From Alphaproteobacteria bacterium (lineage in GTDB: Bacteria > Pseudomonadota > Alphaproteobacteria > UBA2966 > CAIVPW01): DNA of 36,110 nt. The stretch lies in contig CANKGV010000024.1 in the NCBI GenBank assembly GCA_947481575.1, forward strand, positions 1 to 36,110, given 5' to 3'. A program made the position numbers and the translations under genes. This document shows, piece after piece, positions 1-9,052 of this stretch (its first letter is position 1; each line of letters opens with the position of its first letter). The notes under the pieces were generated by a model. It had not been told where the DNA came from and made no database searches. It was given only the letters and a program-made list of their open reading frames with translations.

Positions 1-149
<149 letters not shown>

Positions 150-193
150 CTGCTGTCTGTCGCCGTCTTATTGCTGTTACTCGTTCACAGGTC

Positions 194-268
<75 letters not shown>

Positions 269-323
269 CCGATCTCCGTCTTCCGTTTGGCCGCCACCCC
301 AACTCGCCCAACTCACTTTCGTC

Positions 324-408
324 TGGTGGAGGGGGCTGGATTCGAACCAGCGTAGGCGTAGCCAACGGTTTTACAGACCGTCCCCTTTAGCCACTCGGGC
401 ACCCCTCC
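324..408 (-). tRNA. tRNA-Tyr (anticodon GUA)
   Basis: Minus-strand class II tRNA of 85 bases: acceptor GGAGGGG pairs with CCCCTCC, the anticodon loop CTGTAAA gives GUA, and a long variable arm (about 13 bases) is present as expected for bacterial tRNA-Tyr. The T loop is GGTTCGAATCC and the 3' CCA is encoded. It is the first gene of the tRNA-Tyr / tRNA-Gly / tuf unit. Confidence 0.97.
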
Positions 409-550
409 GCCTCCCGGCCGCCGTTGCCGGCGCCGGGACTGTGTACTCAGATCGAAGTTCGCCGCCCGATGCTCGTTGATACGCAACACAGTGGCACAGC
501 GCAAAACGCCGCGCCGTGTGCCCGAGGAGTCCCGGGCGCCCGGAGCGGTG

Positions 551-600
551 TTGCATAGCCACCACGCCCAGAGTATAGGGCGCGTCGTGGGCTCCCGCAA
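551..600. promoter_or_regulatory. Back-to-back divergent promoters sharing one -10 core
   Basis: On the plus strand TTGCAT (551-556) and TATAGG (574-579) are 17 bases apart and point to rlmB, with a predicted start within a base or two of the rlmB GTG at 587. On the minus strand TTGCGG (600-595) and TATACT (577-572) are also 17 bases apart and point to tRNA-Tyr/tRNA-Gly/tuf, with a start near 565. The two -10 boxes overlap in the same AGTATAGG core. A second minus-strand candidate, TTGCGC-17-TATCAA, lies nearer the tRNA around 480-510. These are sequence matches to sigma70-type boxes only. Confidence 0.5.
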
Positions 601-1333
601 GAACACTACACGGCCGCCGCGCGCTGCCGGGGACCGCAGCGGGCTGTGGCTCTACGGCGCCCACGCGGTGCTGGCAGCCCTGGCCAATCCCAACCGCGAA
701 ATCACACGCTTAGTCGTCACCTCCGAAGCGGCGAAACGCCACGTCGGCGAGTTGCGCCGGGCCGCGGAAACCATCGAGGGTGTCCGCCTCGCCAGCATGC
801 TGCCGAGCGGGGCGGTTCACCAAGGAATCGCGGCGCTGGCCAAGCCGCTGGCGGACCTGCACATCGAGGACTGCAAGCCGGATACCGCGCGGTGCGTCGT
901 GCTGGTGCTGGACCAAGTCACCGATCCCCGCAACGTCGGCGCGATCCTTAGGTCTGCGGCCGCGTTCGGGGCGAAGGCGGTGGTGGTCCCGGCGCACCAC
1001 TCCCCGCCAGAAAGCGGGGCCTTGGCTAAGGCGGCATCGGGGGCGTTGGAGAAGGTGCCGTTCATCCGGGTGCCTAACCTTGCGCGCGGGCTGGAACAGC
1101 TTGCGGACCAAGGCTATTGGCGGGTTGCGCTGACGGCGGACGGGCCCACGACCCTCAATGCCAGCAAGCACACGGGGCACGTGGCGCTGGTGCTGGGTGG
1201 TGAGGGTGCGGGCTTGCGGCGGCTCACGGCGGAACGGTGCGATACCAACGAACGGTTACCGACCAAAAATGGCGCTAGCCTTAACGTTTCGGTGGCGGCG
1301 TCGATCGCGCTGTACGAGTTCGCTAGACAATAG
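587..1333 (+). CDS. rlmB: 23S rRNA 2'-O-methyltransferase of the TrmH/SpoU family (RlmB-like)
   Basis: SAM-dependent methyltransferase that by family would methylate a guanosine ribose in 23S rRNA. From the GTG at 587 the protein has 248 residues, close to the usual RlmB length. An N-terminal substrate-binding part contains LYGAHAVLAAL, and the C-terminal SPOUT fold shows all three motifs: LDQVTDPRNVGAILRSA, LVLGGEGAGL and LNVSVAASIALYEF near the end. The open frame continues upstream to a TTG at 476, but that extension is basic and unlike the family and would run through the predicted promoter, so I prefer GTG 587. No ribosome binding site is visible there, and the predicted transcript start is almost at the GTG, so the message may be leaderless. 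RlmB versus a tRNA-modifying paralogue is not certain. Confidence 0.88.
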   Translation: MGSRKNTTRPPRAAGDRSGLWLYGAHAVLAALANPNREITRLVVTSEAAKRHVGELRRAAETIEGVRLASMLPSGAVHQGIAALAKPLADLHIEDCKPDTARCVVLVLDQVTDPRNVGAILRSAAAFGAKAVVVPAHHSPPESGALAKAASGALEKVPFIRVPNLARGLEQLADQGYWRVALTADGPTTLNASKHTGHVALVLGGEGAGLRRLTAERCDTNERLPTKNGASLNVSVAASIALYEFARQ

Positions 1334-1430
1334 CTTACGGGAGGGGCCGCCCGACCCGAGGTGTAGCGCATCGATCATTGTCGATGGCTTTTCGCCCTAG
1401 AATCGCCATCTGCGGGGGGTACAAAGCGTA

Positions 1431-2873
1431 ATGGCTCTGACCGACCTGACCGGAATCGCCCTCATCGCCGGAATCGCCGCCCTGTGCGGGGTTCTTTTTC
1501 ACTCCCTAAGACAGCCGCCCCTGGTGGGCTACATCCTGGCCGGAGTCGTGGTCGGGCCCAGCGCCTTGGGCCTGGTGCACGACCGCGCCGCCATCGAACT
1601 GCTCGCCGAGCTAGGCGTGCTGATGCTTCTGTTTTTGATCGGTTTGGAGCTCTCCCTGCGCGGTTTCAAACGCGTGTGGCAGGTTTCGATCGCGGCTGCG
1701 GCGCTCCAGGTGGCCGGCAGCCTGTTCGTCGCGTGGGCGGCGGGACACCTGTTCGGCTGGTCGCCGGGCTTGGCCCTCCTCCTCGGCTTCTCCCTCGCGC
1801 TGTCGTCGACGGCGGTCGCGATCAAGATCCTGGAAGACATCGGCGAGCTGCGCACCGACGTAGGCCGCATCGCGGTCGGCGTGCTGATCGCGCAAGACCT
1901 GTCGGTGGTGCCGATGCTCCTGATCGCGACCATGTTGGGCAGCCCGGATCATTCTTCCCTGCTGACGGCCGGGATCAAAGTGGGCGGCGCCGTGGCGGTG
2001 CTGGCCGCAGTGATCCTGGTGCTCAGCGGACGTCGCAAGTTCCACCTGCCGTTCGCCGCCAAGATCGCCGAAAGCACCGAACTTTCCGCCATCACCGCGA
2101 TCGCCATCTGCTTCGTTGCGGCCACCGCCAGCGGCGTGATCGGGCTGTCGCCGGCTTATGGCGCATTCCTCGCAGGCCTGGTGGTGGGCAACACCGCCGA
2201 CCGGCCCAAGATGATTGCGGCGACTCAACCGATCCAATCGGCGCTGCTGATGGTGTTCTTCTTGTCGATCGGCCTGCTGCTCGATCTGAACTACCTGTGG
2301 CACCATCTGGCGGTTGTGGTGGGGGTCGTCCTGCTGGTGACGGTCGGCAAGACGGTGTTCAACATCGCAATTTTGCGATTGGTGGGGGAACCCTGGCCGC
2401 GCGCGTTTCTCGCCGGAACCGTGATGGGCCAGGTGGGCGAGTTTTCGTTCGTGCTGGCGGCGGCCGGCATGAGTTCCGGGCTGATGGGCGAGAGCGAATA
2501 CCGCATGCTGGTTTCGGTGATCGCGCTGAGCCTGGCGATCAGCCCGTTCTGGCTGTTTACCGCGCGGCGGCTGGAGACGATCGGCTGGCGCAGCGGCGTG
2601 GGCGTGAACTTCGTGCTGAACCGCCTGTATGGCAGCGAGTGGCGCGCAACGGCGAGTGCGCTCCGCAAGAGCGCAGCCGCGGCGCGCAACGGTGCCGTCA
2701 CCACGGCGAAGGCAACGCGCGCCGCCAGCGTGCTGGCCCTGGCGGCGCTGCGCGTGGCATCCGAACGCCTGCGGCCGGCGCCGATGGCGGCGGCCCATCC
2801 CGGTGCGGACGATGCGGCGGCGCCACCGCGCGATCCCGCGCCAGCAAACCCGGACACAGAAGTGAACCGGTAG
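1431..2873 (+). CDS. CPA2-family monovalent cation:proton antiporter (Kef/YbaL type, no RCK domain)
   Basis: Inner-membrane exchanger of K+ or Na+ for H+. The 480-residue protein is hydrophobic to about residue 385 with the family signatures: GYILAGVVVGPSALGLV near residue 35, MLLFLIGLELS near 70, LALSSTAVAIKILE near 125, the IAQDLSVVP segment near 155 and GQVGEFSFVLAAAG near 330. The last 95 residues are an Ala/Arg/Pro-rich cytoplasmic tail; the TrkA-N/RCK domain found in KefB/KefC is absent. It starts at ATG 1431, 97 bases after rlmB. Its TAG stop at 2871-2873 is followed at once, in the same frame, by the TTG that opens the next antiporter gene. Ion specificity cannot be read from the sequence. 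Confidence 0.9.
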   Translation: MALTDLTGIALIAGIAALCGVLFHSLRQPPLVGYILAGVVVGPSALGLVHDRAAIELLAELGVLMLLFLIGLELSLRGFKRVWQVSIAAAALQVAGSLFVAWAAGHLFGWSPGLALLLGFSLALSSTAVAIKILEDIGELRTDVGRIAVGVLIAQDLSVVPMLLIATMLGSPDHSSLLTAGIKVGGAVAVLAAVILVLSGRRKFHLPFAAKIAESTELSAITAIAICFVAATASGVIGLSPAYGAFLAGLVVGNTADRPKMIAATQPIQSALLMVFFLSIGLLLDLNYLWHHLAVVVGVVLLVTVGKTVFNIAILRLVGEPWPRAFLAGTVMGQVGEFSFVLAAAGMSSGLMGESEYRMLVSVIALSLAISPFWLFTARRLETIGWRSGVGVNFVLNRLYGSEWRATASALRKSAAAARNGAVTTAKATRAASVLALAALRVASERLRPAPMAAAHPGADDAAAPPRDPAPANPDTEVNR

Positions 2874-4832
2874 TTGGAACATTCCCTCGCCAACGAGATC
2901 GCCCTCATCATCGGTCTCGGCCTGGCGGCGCAGTGGATTGCCTGGCAACTGCAGCTTCCCGCCATCGTCACGCTGGCGGTGGCCGGCTTGGTGGCGGGCC
3001 CCCTTGCCGGACTGATCAACCCCCAGGCGGATTTCGGACCGTTGTACCAGCCGATGATCGGGCTGGCGGTCGGCGTGATCCTGTTCGAGGGCGGCCTGAA
3101 TCTCAATTTCAGTGAGCTGCGGTCGACGCGCCGCGCGGTGCTCGGCCTCGTTTTCGTGGGCGGACCGGCGACGTGGATTCTGGGCGCGGCGGCAGGGCAC
3201 TACCTAGCGGGATTGTCGTGGCCGGTGGCGCTGGTGCTGGGCGCGATCCTGGTGGTGAGCGGACCGACGGCGATCGTGCCCCTGCTGCGCCACGCCAAGC
3301 TCGCGCCGGAACCGGCGGCGGTCTTGAAGTGGGAGGGCATCGTCAACGATCCCGTCGGCGCCGTTCTGGCGGTGGTGGCACTGCGGTTTGCCATCGACGG
3401 CGTGCCGCAAAATATGACTTCGCTGGCGGTGCCGGCGCTGGCGGTGGTGGCCGCGGGCATCTTGGGTTTTGCGGTGGGCCGTGTGATCGGCGTCGTGTAC
3501 CGGCACGGCAACTTGGCGGAGTACCTGAAGGGCCCGGTCGTGCTCGGGCTCGCGCTGACCTCGTACACCGTGGGCAACCTGCTGCAACCGGAAGCCGGAC
3601 TGGTGACGGTGACGGTCCTGGGTGTGACGCTGGCGAACACCGACCTGATCGGCATCGAACATCTGCGGCGCCTGAACGAGTACCTAGTGGTGCTGCTGAT
3701 CTCCGGCATGTTCGTGGTGCTGACGGCGGCGGTGGACCCGGCGATGTTCAGCGCACTGAACTGGGGCATGGTGGCGTTCCTGGCGGCGGCGCTGTTTCTG
3801 GTGCGGCCGATTTCGGTGGCGCTGGCGACCATCGGCAGCGGACTGGGGTGGCGGCACCGGCTGCTGGTGGGCTGGATCGCGCCGCGCGGGATCGTTGTGG
3901 TGGTGATTTCCGGCCTGTTCGCGCCGGTGTTGATCGACGGCGGCTACCCCGACGCGGAACGCATGGTGCCGTTGGCCATCGCCGTGGTGTTCACCAGCGT
4001 GGTGCTGCACGGGTTTTCGCTGCGCTGGCTGGCGCGCCGCCTGGGCCTCGCCGCGGGACCGGGCCACGGCGTGCTGATCATCGGCGCGGCGCCGTGGTCG
4101 ACGCGGCTGGCGCGGGCGCTGAACGATGCCGGCGCCCGCGTGCTGGTGGCCGACGCCAACCGCAACGCGCTGGCGGCGGCGCGGCGCGCCGGCATCGCCA
4201 CCTACCCCGGCGAAATTCTGTCCGAGTCCGCCGCCAACAACTTTGACCTGACACCCTATGACCACGTGGTGGCCGCCACCGACAACGACGCCTACAACAC
4301 CCTCGTGTGCCGCCAATTCGGCCACACGATGGGCCGCACCCACGTGTACCAAGTGGCAGGCTCGGCCGCGGTATCCGATGGGGTGCGCGGACTGGATGCG
4401 AAAGTGCGGGGGCTGACGCTGGTGGACCCGAAGATCGACGGCGAGGAATTGGAGCACCGCGTGCTGGAAGGCTGGCGCTTCGCCCGCTGGACGATTCCCA
4501 AGGAAATCCCAAAGGCAGACCTGCCGAAGGAGCCGGTCGCCACGATGGAACCGGCGGAGACCGCGCCGCCCGCCGCCCCAGAACCGGTTGCGCCTGCCGC
4601 ATCCGCCGAGCCGGTAGCGGGGGCGGTGACGGTAGCGGCACCACTACCGCCTGTGGCGCCGGAGGTGCCGGTGAGCCCGATCGCCGCGGATGCCCTGCTG
4701 GTTGCCGTCGTGCGGCCATCGGGAGAGATCGTCTTCAATGTCGGGGAAGCGGCGTTTGCCCCGGCGGCCGGCGACACTGTGCTGTATTTTGCGCCGCCGA
4801 AGCACCGGACCGAACCAGGAGTGCAACGATGA
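2874..4832 (+). CDS. CPA1-family Na+(K+)/H+ antiporter (NhaP type) with C-terminal RCK domain
   Basis: Membrane antiporter of 652 residues. The membrane domain (about 1-390) contains GVILFEGGLNL, SGPTAIVPLLRHAKL and GIVNDPVGAVL, where N158-D159 is the ion-binding ND pair of CPA1 exchangers. A Rossmann-like TrkA-N domain follows (about 397-510), with VLIIGAAPWSTRLARAL in place of a classical GxGxxG and AATDNDAYNTLVC further on. Then come a Pro/Ala/Glu-rich linker (about 545-605) and a short C-terminal TrkA-C-like segment. The start is TTG directly after the previous stop and has no good ribosome binding site, so translation probably depends on reinitiation. The stop overlaps the ATG of the MscS gene (ATGA). 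The neighbours point to pH or osmotic ion homeostasis. Confidence 0.9.
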   Translation: MEHSLANEIALIIGLGLAAQWIAWQLQLPAIVTLAVAGLVAGPLAGLINPQADFGPLYQPMIGLAVGVILFEGGLNLNFSELRSTRRAVLGLVFVGGPATWILGAAAGHYLAGLSWPVALVLGAILVVSGPTAIVPLLRHAKLAPEPAAVLKWEGIVNDPVGAVLAVVALRFAIDGVPQNMTSLAVPALAVVAAGILGFAVGRVIGVVYRHGNLAEYLKGPVVLGLALTSYTVGNLLQPEAGLVTVTVLGVTLANTDLIGIEHLRRLNEYLVVLLISGMFVVLTAAVDPAMFSALNWGMVAFLAAALFLVRPISVALATIGSGLGWRHRLLVGWIAPRGIVVVVISGLFAPVLIDGGYPDAERMVPLAIAVVFTSVVLHGFSLRWLARRLGLAAGPGHGVLIIGAAPWSTRLARALNDAGARVLVADANRNALAAARRAGIATYPGEILSESAANNFDLTPYDHVVAATDNDAYNTLVCRQFGHTMGRTHVYQVAGSAAVSDGVRGLDAKVRGLTLVDPKIDGEELEHRVLEGWRFARWTIPKEIPKADLPKEPVATMEPAETAPPAAPEPVAPAASAEPVAGAVTVAAPLPPVAPEVPVSPIAADALLVAVVRPSGEIVFNVGEAAFAPAAGDTVLYFAPPKHRTEPGVQR

Positions 4833-7051
4833 CCGTGCGGGCAACGATGTGGGCCGCGCTGGCGCTTGCCGCGAGCGTGCTGCTTGGGCTGACCGGGACC
4901 GCCGCGGCACAAGTGCGGTTGGGCCCCTCGCCTGCTCCCGCGACGGCGGCGGCGCCGCCGGCGGATGCAACCACCGAAGCGCTGATCATTCTGCTGGAGG
5001 ACGACGCGGCGCGGGCGCGGCTGATCGAGGCGCTGCGGCGCGGCGCCAATGCGCCGGCGGAAGCGGCGCCGGACCCGGCGGCCAACCTGCTGCCGGGCGG
5101 CGTGCTGCTGGCGTTTTCGAACGCGCTGGAATCGTTCGGCGGGCAGATCGGCAAACTGGCGGGCGCGATCGGCGATCCGCGAGGGCTAGGCGCGTGGTTT
5201 GTGGCGCAGGTGGAGGACCCGGCGTACCGCACCGCGTGGGCGTGGATCTTGGGCCAGCTTGCCGCCGCCCTGGGGGCAGGCATCGTGGTGGCGTGGATCG
5301 CGCGCTTCGCCCTGCGGCGGCCGAGCGAATTGCTGGCGGCGCGCGCCTATCCGCAGTGGTGGTGGCGGGTGCCGCTGGCGTTGCTGCACGCGGTGCTGGC
5401 GGCGGTGCCGGTGGCGGGCTTTGGGCTGGCCGCGTACCTGGTGGTGGCGGCGCTGGCGCCGACGGAAAACGTGGCGCTGATCGTGCTGTCGGTGGTGGCG
5501 GCGGTGGCGGCCTCGCGCGCGGGCAATCTGCTGGCGCGCATTCTGTTTTCGCCGCAGCCGAATGTGCGCGCGCTGCCGCTGACCGACGATGTAGCGGTGT
5601 ACCTGTACACGTGGGCCCGGCGCTTCATCGACCTGACGGTGATCGCCTATGCCGCCGCCCACGTGCTGGCGCTGCTCGGCATGCCCGCGGGCGGCCTTGT
5701 GCTGGTGGTCAACCTGTTCGGCATGGTGATCGCGCTGCTGGCGGTGGTGTTCATCCTGCAAAACCGGCGGCCGGTGGCGCGGTGGATCGCGGGGGCCGCC
5801 ACCGTCAACGCGGAGCCCGGCGCCGGCGATGCGCGCATGATGGCGGGCATGGCGGGCGTGAGCATGATGCGCAACCGGGTGGGCGAAACCTGGCACGTGC
5901 TGGCGATCGTTTATGTGGCCGCGGCATGGGCGGTGTGGACGCTGAACATCCCCGGCGGATTTTCGCGCATGACGATCAACACCACCGCCACCGTGCTGGT
6001 GGTGGGCGCGGCGTGGGTGGCGGTGCGGCTGAGCCGGGCGGGACTGGACCGCTTGCTCAGCGTGACCACGGAAGTGCGCGACCGTTACCCATTCGTGGCG
6101 CAACGGGCCGATCTGTATTTGCCGATGCTGTACCGCATCGTGGCGTTTGTCATTCAGCTCGGCGCGCTGGTGATGGTGCTGCAACTGTGGGGGCTGGACG
6201 TGGTGGGGAGTTTGTCTTCGCCCACGGCGCGCAGCATTTTCAGCCGCGGGCTGCACATCGCGATGATCCTGGCGATCACGGTGATGATCTGGGAGGGATC
6301 GAGCGACGCGGTGCGCATGTATCTGGAGGGCAGCGACGGCCAGGGACGGCCACGCGTGCCATCGCAGCGCGCGCGCACGCTGCTGCCGCTGTTGCGCAAC
6401 GTGCTGCGCGTGATCGTGGTGACCTTTGCCGGCATGGCGGTGCTATCGGAGCTCGGCATGAGCGTGGGGCCGCTGCTGGCCGGCGCCGGTGTGGCGGGCG
6501 TCGCGGTGGGCTTCGGCGCGCAGACACTGGTGAAGGATGTCATCACCGGCATGTTCATCCTGCTGGAAGATTCGATCCAGGTAGGCGACGTGGTGAAGGT
6601 GGCGGGCGAATCCGGCGTGGTGGAGGCGATGACGGTGCGCTCGCTGCGCCTGCGCGACGAGGAAGGCAACGTGTTCACGGTCCCCTTCTCGTCCGTGACC
6701 ACCATCGAGAACCGGGCCAAGAACTTCGCCTTCGCGCTCATCGACGTGCCCCTCGCCTACGGCGACGACTACGACCGCGCGGTGACGGTGCTGCAAACCA
6801 TCGGCGCCGAGATGCGCAACGAGCACGACCTGGGCCACGCGATTCTGCAGCCCATGGAAGTGGTGGGCATCGAGGAGATGGCCGAGAAGGCGCTGATCGT
6901 GCGCGTGCGCTTCAAGACCCGGCCGCTACAGCAATTGCATGTGCGGCGCGAGTTCTACCGGCGGCTGGCGGCGAAGTTCCCGGAGGCAGGGCTGGGGCTG
7001 CACAAACGGATCGAGAGTGTGCGGCCGTTGGTGGGAGCGGCCGACTCTTAG
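4829..7051 (+). CDS. Large mechanosensitive ion channel (MscS family) with N-terminal extension
   Basis: Channel that releases solutes on membrane stretch. The 740-residue protein starts at ATG 4829, overlapping the stop of the antiporter gene by four bases; an open frame continues further upstream but lies over that gene and is not coding. Residues 1-33 look like a signal peptide ending AAAQ. A periplasmic segment and several membrane spans follow (about 140-500), and then the MscS core from about residue 515. The core holds the pore helix AGAGVAGVAVGFGAQTLVKD, the next segment GMFILLEDSIQVGDVVKV and the beta domain with VPFSSVTTIENRAKN. The length resembles YbiO/YnaI-type paralogues rather than the 286-residue MscS. 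It is the third gene of the antiporter operon. Confidence 0.92.
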   Translation: MTVRATMWAALALAASVLLGLTGTAAAQVRLGPSPAPATAAAPPADATTEALIILLEDDAARARLIEALRRGANAPAEAAPDPAANLLPGGVLLAFSNALESFGGQIGKLAGAIGDPRGLGAWFVAQVEDPAYRTAWAWILGQLAAALGAGIVVAWIARFALRRPSELLAARAYPQWWWRVPLALLHAVLAAVPVAGFGLAAYLVVAALAPTENVALIVLSVVAAVAASRAGNLLARILFSPQPNVRALPLTDDVAVYLYTWARRFIDLTVIAYAAAHVLALLGMPAGGLVLVVNLFGMVIALLAVVFILQNRRPVARWIAGAATVNAEPGAGDARMMAGMAGVSMMRNRVGETWHVLAIVYVAAAWAVWTLNIPGGFSRMTINTTATVLVVGAAWVAVRLSRAGLDRLLSVTTEVRDRYPFVAQRADLYLPMLYRIVAFVIQLGALVMVLQLWGLDVVGSLSSPTARSIFSRGLHIAMILAITVMIWEGSSDAVRMYLEGSDGQGRPRVPSQRARTLLPLLRNVLRVIVVTFAGMAVLSELGMSVGPLLAGAGVAGVAVGFGAQTLVKDVITGMFILLEDSIQVGDVVKVAGESGVVEAMTVRSLRLRDEEGNVFTVPFSSVTTIENRAKNFAFALIDVPLAYGDDYDRAVTVLQTIGAEMRNEHDLGHAILQPMEVVGIEEMAEKALIVRVRFKTRPLQQLHVRREFYRRLAAKFPEAGLGLHKRIESVRPLVGAADS

Positions 7052-7148
7052 TCAGCGGGTCCGTGGTTCGGATCCTGGTGCGGGCACCCGTCTCAGATGG
7101 ACCTATGCGTCTCGGTAATCCCCACGCCGCTCTCATGCCCGCGAATTG

Positions 7149-8321
7149 TCATCGAGCCGCGGCCGCCAGGAGCGATCTTGCGATCGCCTGCCACATCGGC
7201 TTGCGCTTCAAGTCATCATCAAGAACCGTCGGCCTGTGGGTCGCACCGTCGCTTCGTAGCGGCTGTGGAGGGAGGTTCAACCAGCTAATCTTGTCGGCGA
7301 TCCCCCAGGTTAGGACGGCCGTACACGCCTTTTGGGCCAGCGTGACGTCGAGAAACGCGCGAACCAGATCCGCGCACTGCGCGTCGCGCGCGGAGACGTC
7401 CATTGGCGCGCCGCGATCGTCAACATCCAGTTCCGTGACGAAGATCTTCAGCCCCAACTGAGCAATGTCGTTGAGGAACCGTGCGTAATCACGTTCAACG
7501 AACATTTCTCCGGTGTGCAGGTGGGCCTGAACGCCAAGCGCCTGGACCGGTACGTTCCTCTTCCGCAACCCCTCCAGCAATCGCAACACGTTATTGCGCT
7601 TCGTCGCGTTGTAGGGAGCGCCGTGTTCCAGATTGTAGTCGTTGTAGGTGAGGACAGCGTCCGGGTCGGCCTGGTGAGCGGCGTCAAATGCGATGTCGAA
7701 ATAGGTGGGTCCGAGGGCGTTCAAGAATGGGGTGGTCCGAAGTCCGTCGGCGCGCGCCACTGGCGCATCCCCCACCCCTTCGTTCACTACGTCCCACGAA
7801 TGAACCCGACCTTTGTAGCGGCCAACTACCTCGGCGATGTGCTTTCGAATAACCGCCTCAGCTCCGCCGCTGCCGAGCGCCGGCTCCACCCAACCGGGAA
7901 CGTTTTGATGCCAAAGCAGCGTGTGGCCTCGCAGTTTCGCGCCAGAGCGTTCTGCAAAGGTGGCGACGGCATCGGCACCACCGAAGGTCAACGCACCGCG
8001 CGTCGCCTCAAGCGATCCCCACTTCATCGCGTTTTCGGCGACGAAGACGTTGCATTCAGTGACTAGAGCCGACCCATACGCCGGATCGCTGAGAGAGAGG
8101 TTGTTCTTGGTTGGCGCAATCGCCGTTCCGAACAAGATACCTTTCGCCGACGCGTGGTCCTTGAGGCCCGGCATGGTTGCGAGCGCTGCTGGCGCGTCGT
8201 AGATGCCGGCGCCGGCCGCACTGCCGATGGGGGACATCGCCGCGGCAAATCCTGTTGCGCCAAGAAGGAATGCCCTGCGGCTACAGCCCACTCGCTCCGA
8301 CTGTACCCACGGATACTTCAT
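7149..8321 (-). CDS. Endo-1,4-beta-xylanase, glycoside hydrolase family 10, Tat-exported
   Basis: Secreted enzyme that would cut the xylan backbone. The 390-residue protein starts at ATG 8321, chosen because GGAG lies seven bases upstream and because it gives a proper signal; the longer open frame to 8423 lacks this. The N-terminus carries a twin-arginine signal (CSRRAFLLGATGFAAA, residues 13-28). The GH10 barrel shows GTAIA, NAMKWGSLE, LRGHTLLWHQNVPGW, the acid/base glutamate E181 in HSWDVVNE and the nucleophile E297 in FVTELDV, followed by LTWGIADKISW. There is no carbohydrate-binding module. It is isolated between unrelated genes in opposite orientation, and no other xylan genes are in view, so lateral acquisition is possible. 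Confidence 0.93.
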   Translation of the reverse strand: MKYPWVQSERVGCSRRAFLLGATGFAAAMSPIGSAAGAGIYDAPAALATMPGLKDHASAKGILFGTAIAPTKNNLSLSDPAYGSALVTECNVFVAENAMKWGSLEATRGALTFGGADAVATFAERSGAKLRGHTLLWHQNVPGWVEPALGSGGAEAVIRKHIAEVVGRYKGRVHSWDVVNEGVGDAPVARADGLRTTPFLNALGPTYFDIAFDAAHQADPDAVLTYNDYNLEHGAPYNATKRNNVLRLLEGLRKRNVPVQALGVQAHLHTGEMFVERDYARFLNDIAQLGLKIFVTELDVDDRGAPMDVSARDAQCADLVRAFLDVTLAQKACTAVLTWGIADKISWLNLPPQPLRSDGATHRPTVLDDDLKRKPMWQAIARSLLAAAAR

Positions 8322-9013
8322 CAAAGAACTCCAGCACTCTAGCCACCAGCAACTAAACACAATCAGAAGTAGGAAGCTGCCACAAGCGCTCTGGAAATCG
8401 CCCCCAGGTCCGGCTTTTTTCAACTCGCCTCGAAGACTCTGCGCCTTGCCGGATTGCCGCGCCGCGATAGGAACGCATCGTCCGCGCAGGGATCAGCCCG
8501 CTGAAATCCAGGGGAGGGTAAGCACTGGGCGAATCGATTGCGCGCGCTGCACCGTCGATCGACAGACACGAGACTGACAGCGTCGGGGGGCAATGGCGCC
8601 CCAACCGCACCTCCGGCACCATCCCCGCCGGTGCTGGCGCGCCCGACGCGGCGGCCGATCACTTCGTTCGCGCGCGACATCGCGGCGACGCTGCCGCCGG
8701 TGCACCGCGCGGCGGCCGAACGGCTTCAGGAGGCGCTCAGGAACGTTTCGCTGGCCATCGCCGAACGCAACCGACCGGTTCATGCCGTACACGTATATGG
8801 ACCCTGCCCACATGGCGTTCCGCATCAGCATCTGACTTCGGCAGGTGGCAGCTGCGGCGGCCCGCCGACCGGCACGCCAGCCGAGCCCGCGGCTGTGAAA
8901 CGATTGAGCAACGAGCGCGCGGTATTCGGCCCCGCAATCGGCACCGATATGATACAGGTGTTACTCGCGGATGAGACCAGTAAGAGCCTCCCTCGCGGGG
9001 GACGGCCGCGATC
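8322..9013. other. Region without a convincing gene
   Basis: About 690 bases with only biased-composition open frames. One stretch on the plus strand (about 8628-8765) could encode a plausible helical segment containing RDIAATLPPVHRAAAERLQ. The continuation that looks protein-like (RFMPYTYMDPAHMAFRISI, ending at 8835) is in another frame, so at most this is a decayed gene. A -10-like TATGAT at 8948-8953 may serve the downstream cytochrome gene. No RNA gene or repeat was recognised. Confidence 0.4.
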
Positions 9014-9031
9014 GGAGGGGAACCCGCGCAC

Positions 9032-9052
9032 ATGTCCACGTTCCTATCGTGA
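9032..9052 (+). other. Possible six-codon leader ORF coupled to the cytochrome c gene
   Basis: ATG at 9032 follows a strong purine-rich site GGAGGGG (9014-9020) at 11 bases and encodes Met-Ser-Thr-Phe-Leu-Ser. Its TGA stop (9050-9052) overlaps the GTG at 9049 that best fits the start of the cytochrome gene (GTGA). The GTG itself has no ribosome binding site at normal distance, so the short ORF may load ribosomes for it. Confidence 0.35.

Noticed and set aside
476-586. Upstream extension of rlmB from TTG 476
   Set aside because: The extension is unlike the family and would cover the predicted promoter; GTG 587 gives the normal length.
1484-4246. Long Arg/Gly-rich open frames opposite or offset to the antiporter genes
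   Set aside because: These are typical high-GC shadow frames with no domain content.
4307-4828. N-terminal extension of the MscS-like protein
   Set aside because: It lies out of frame over the antiporter RCK domain; ATG 4829 gives a signal peptide and the usual ATGA overlap.
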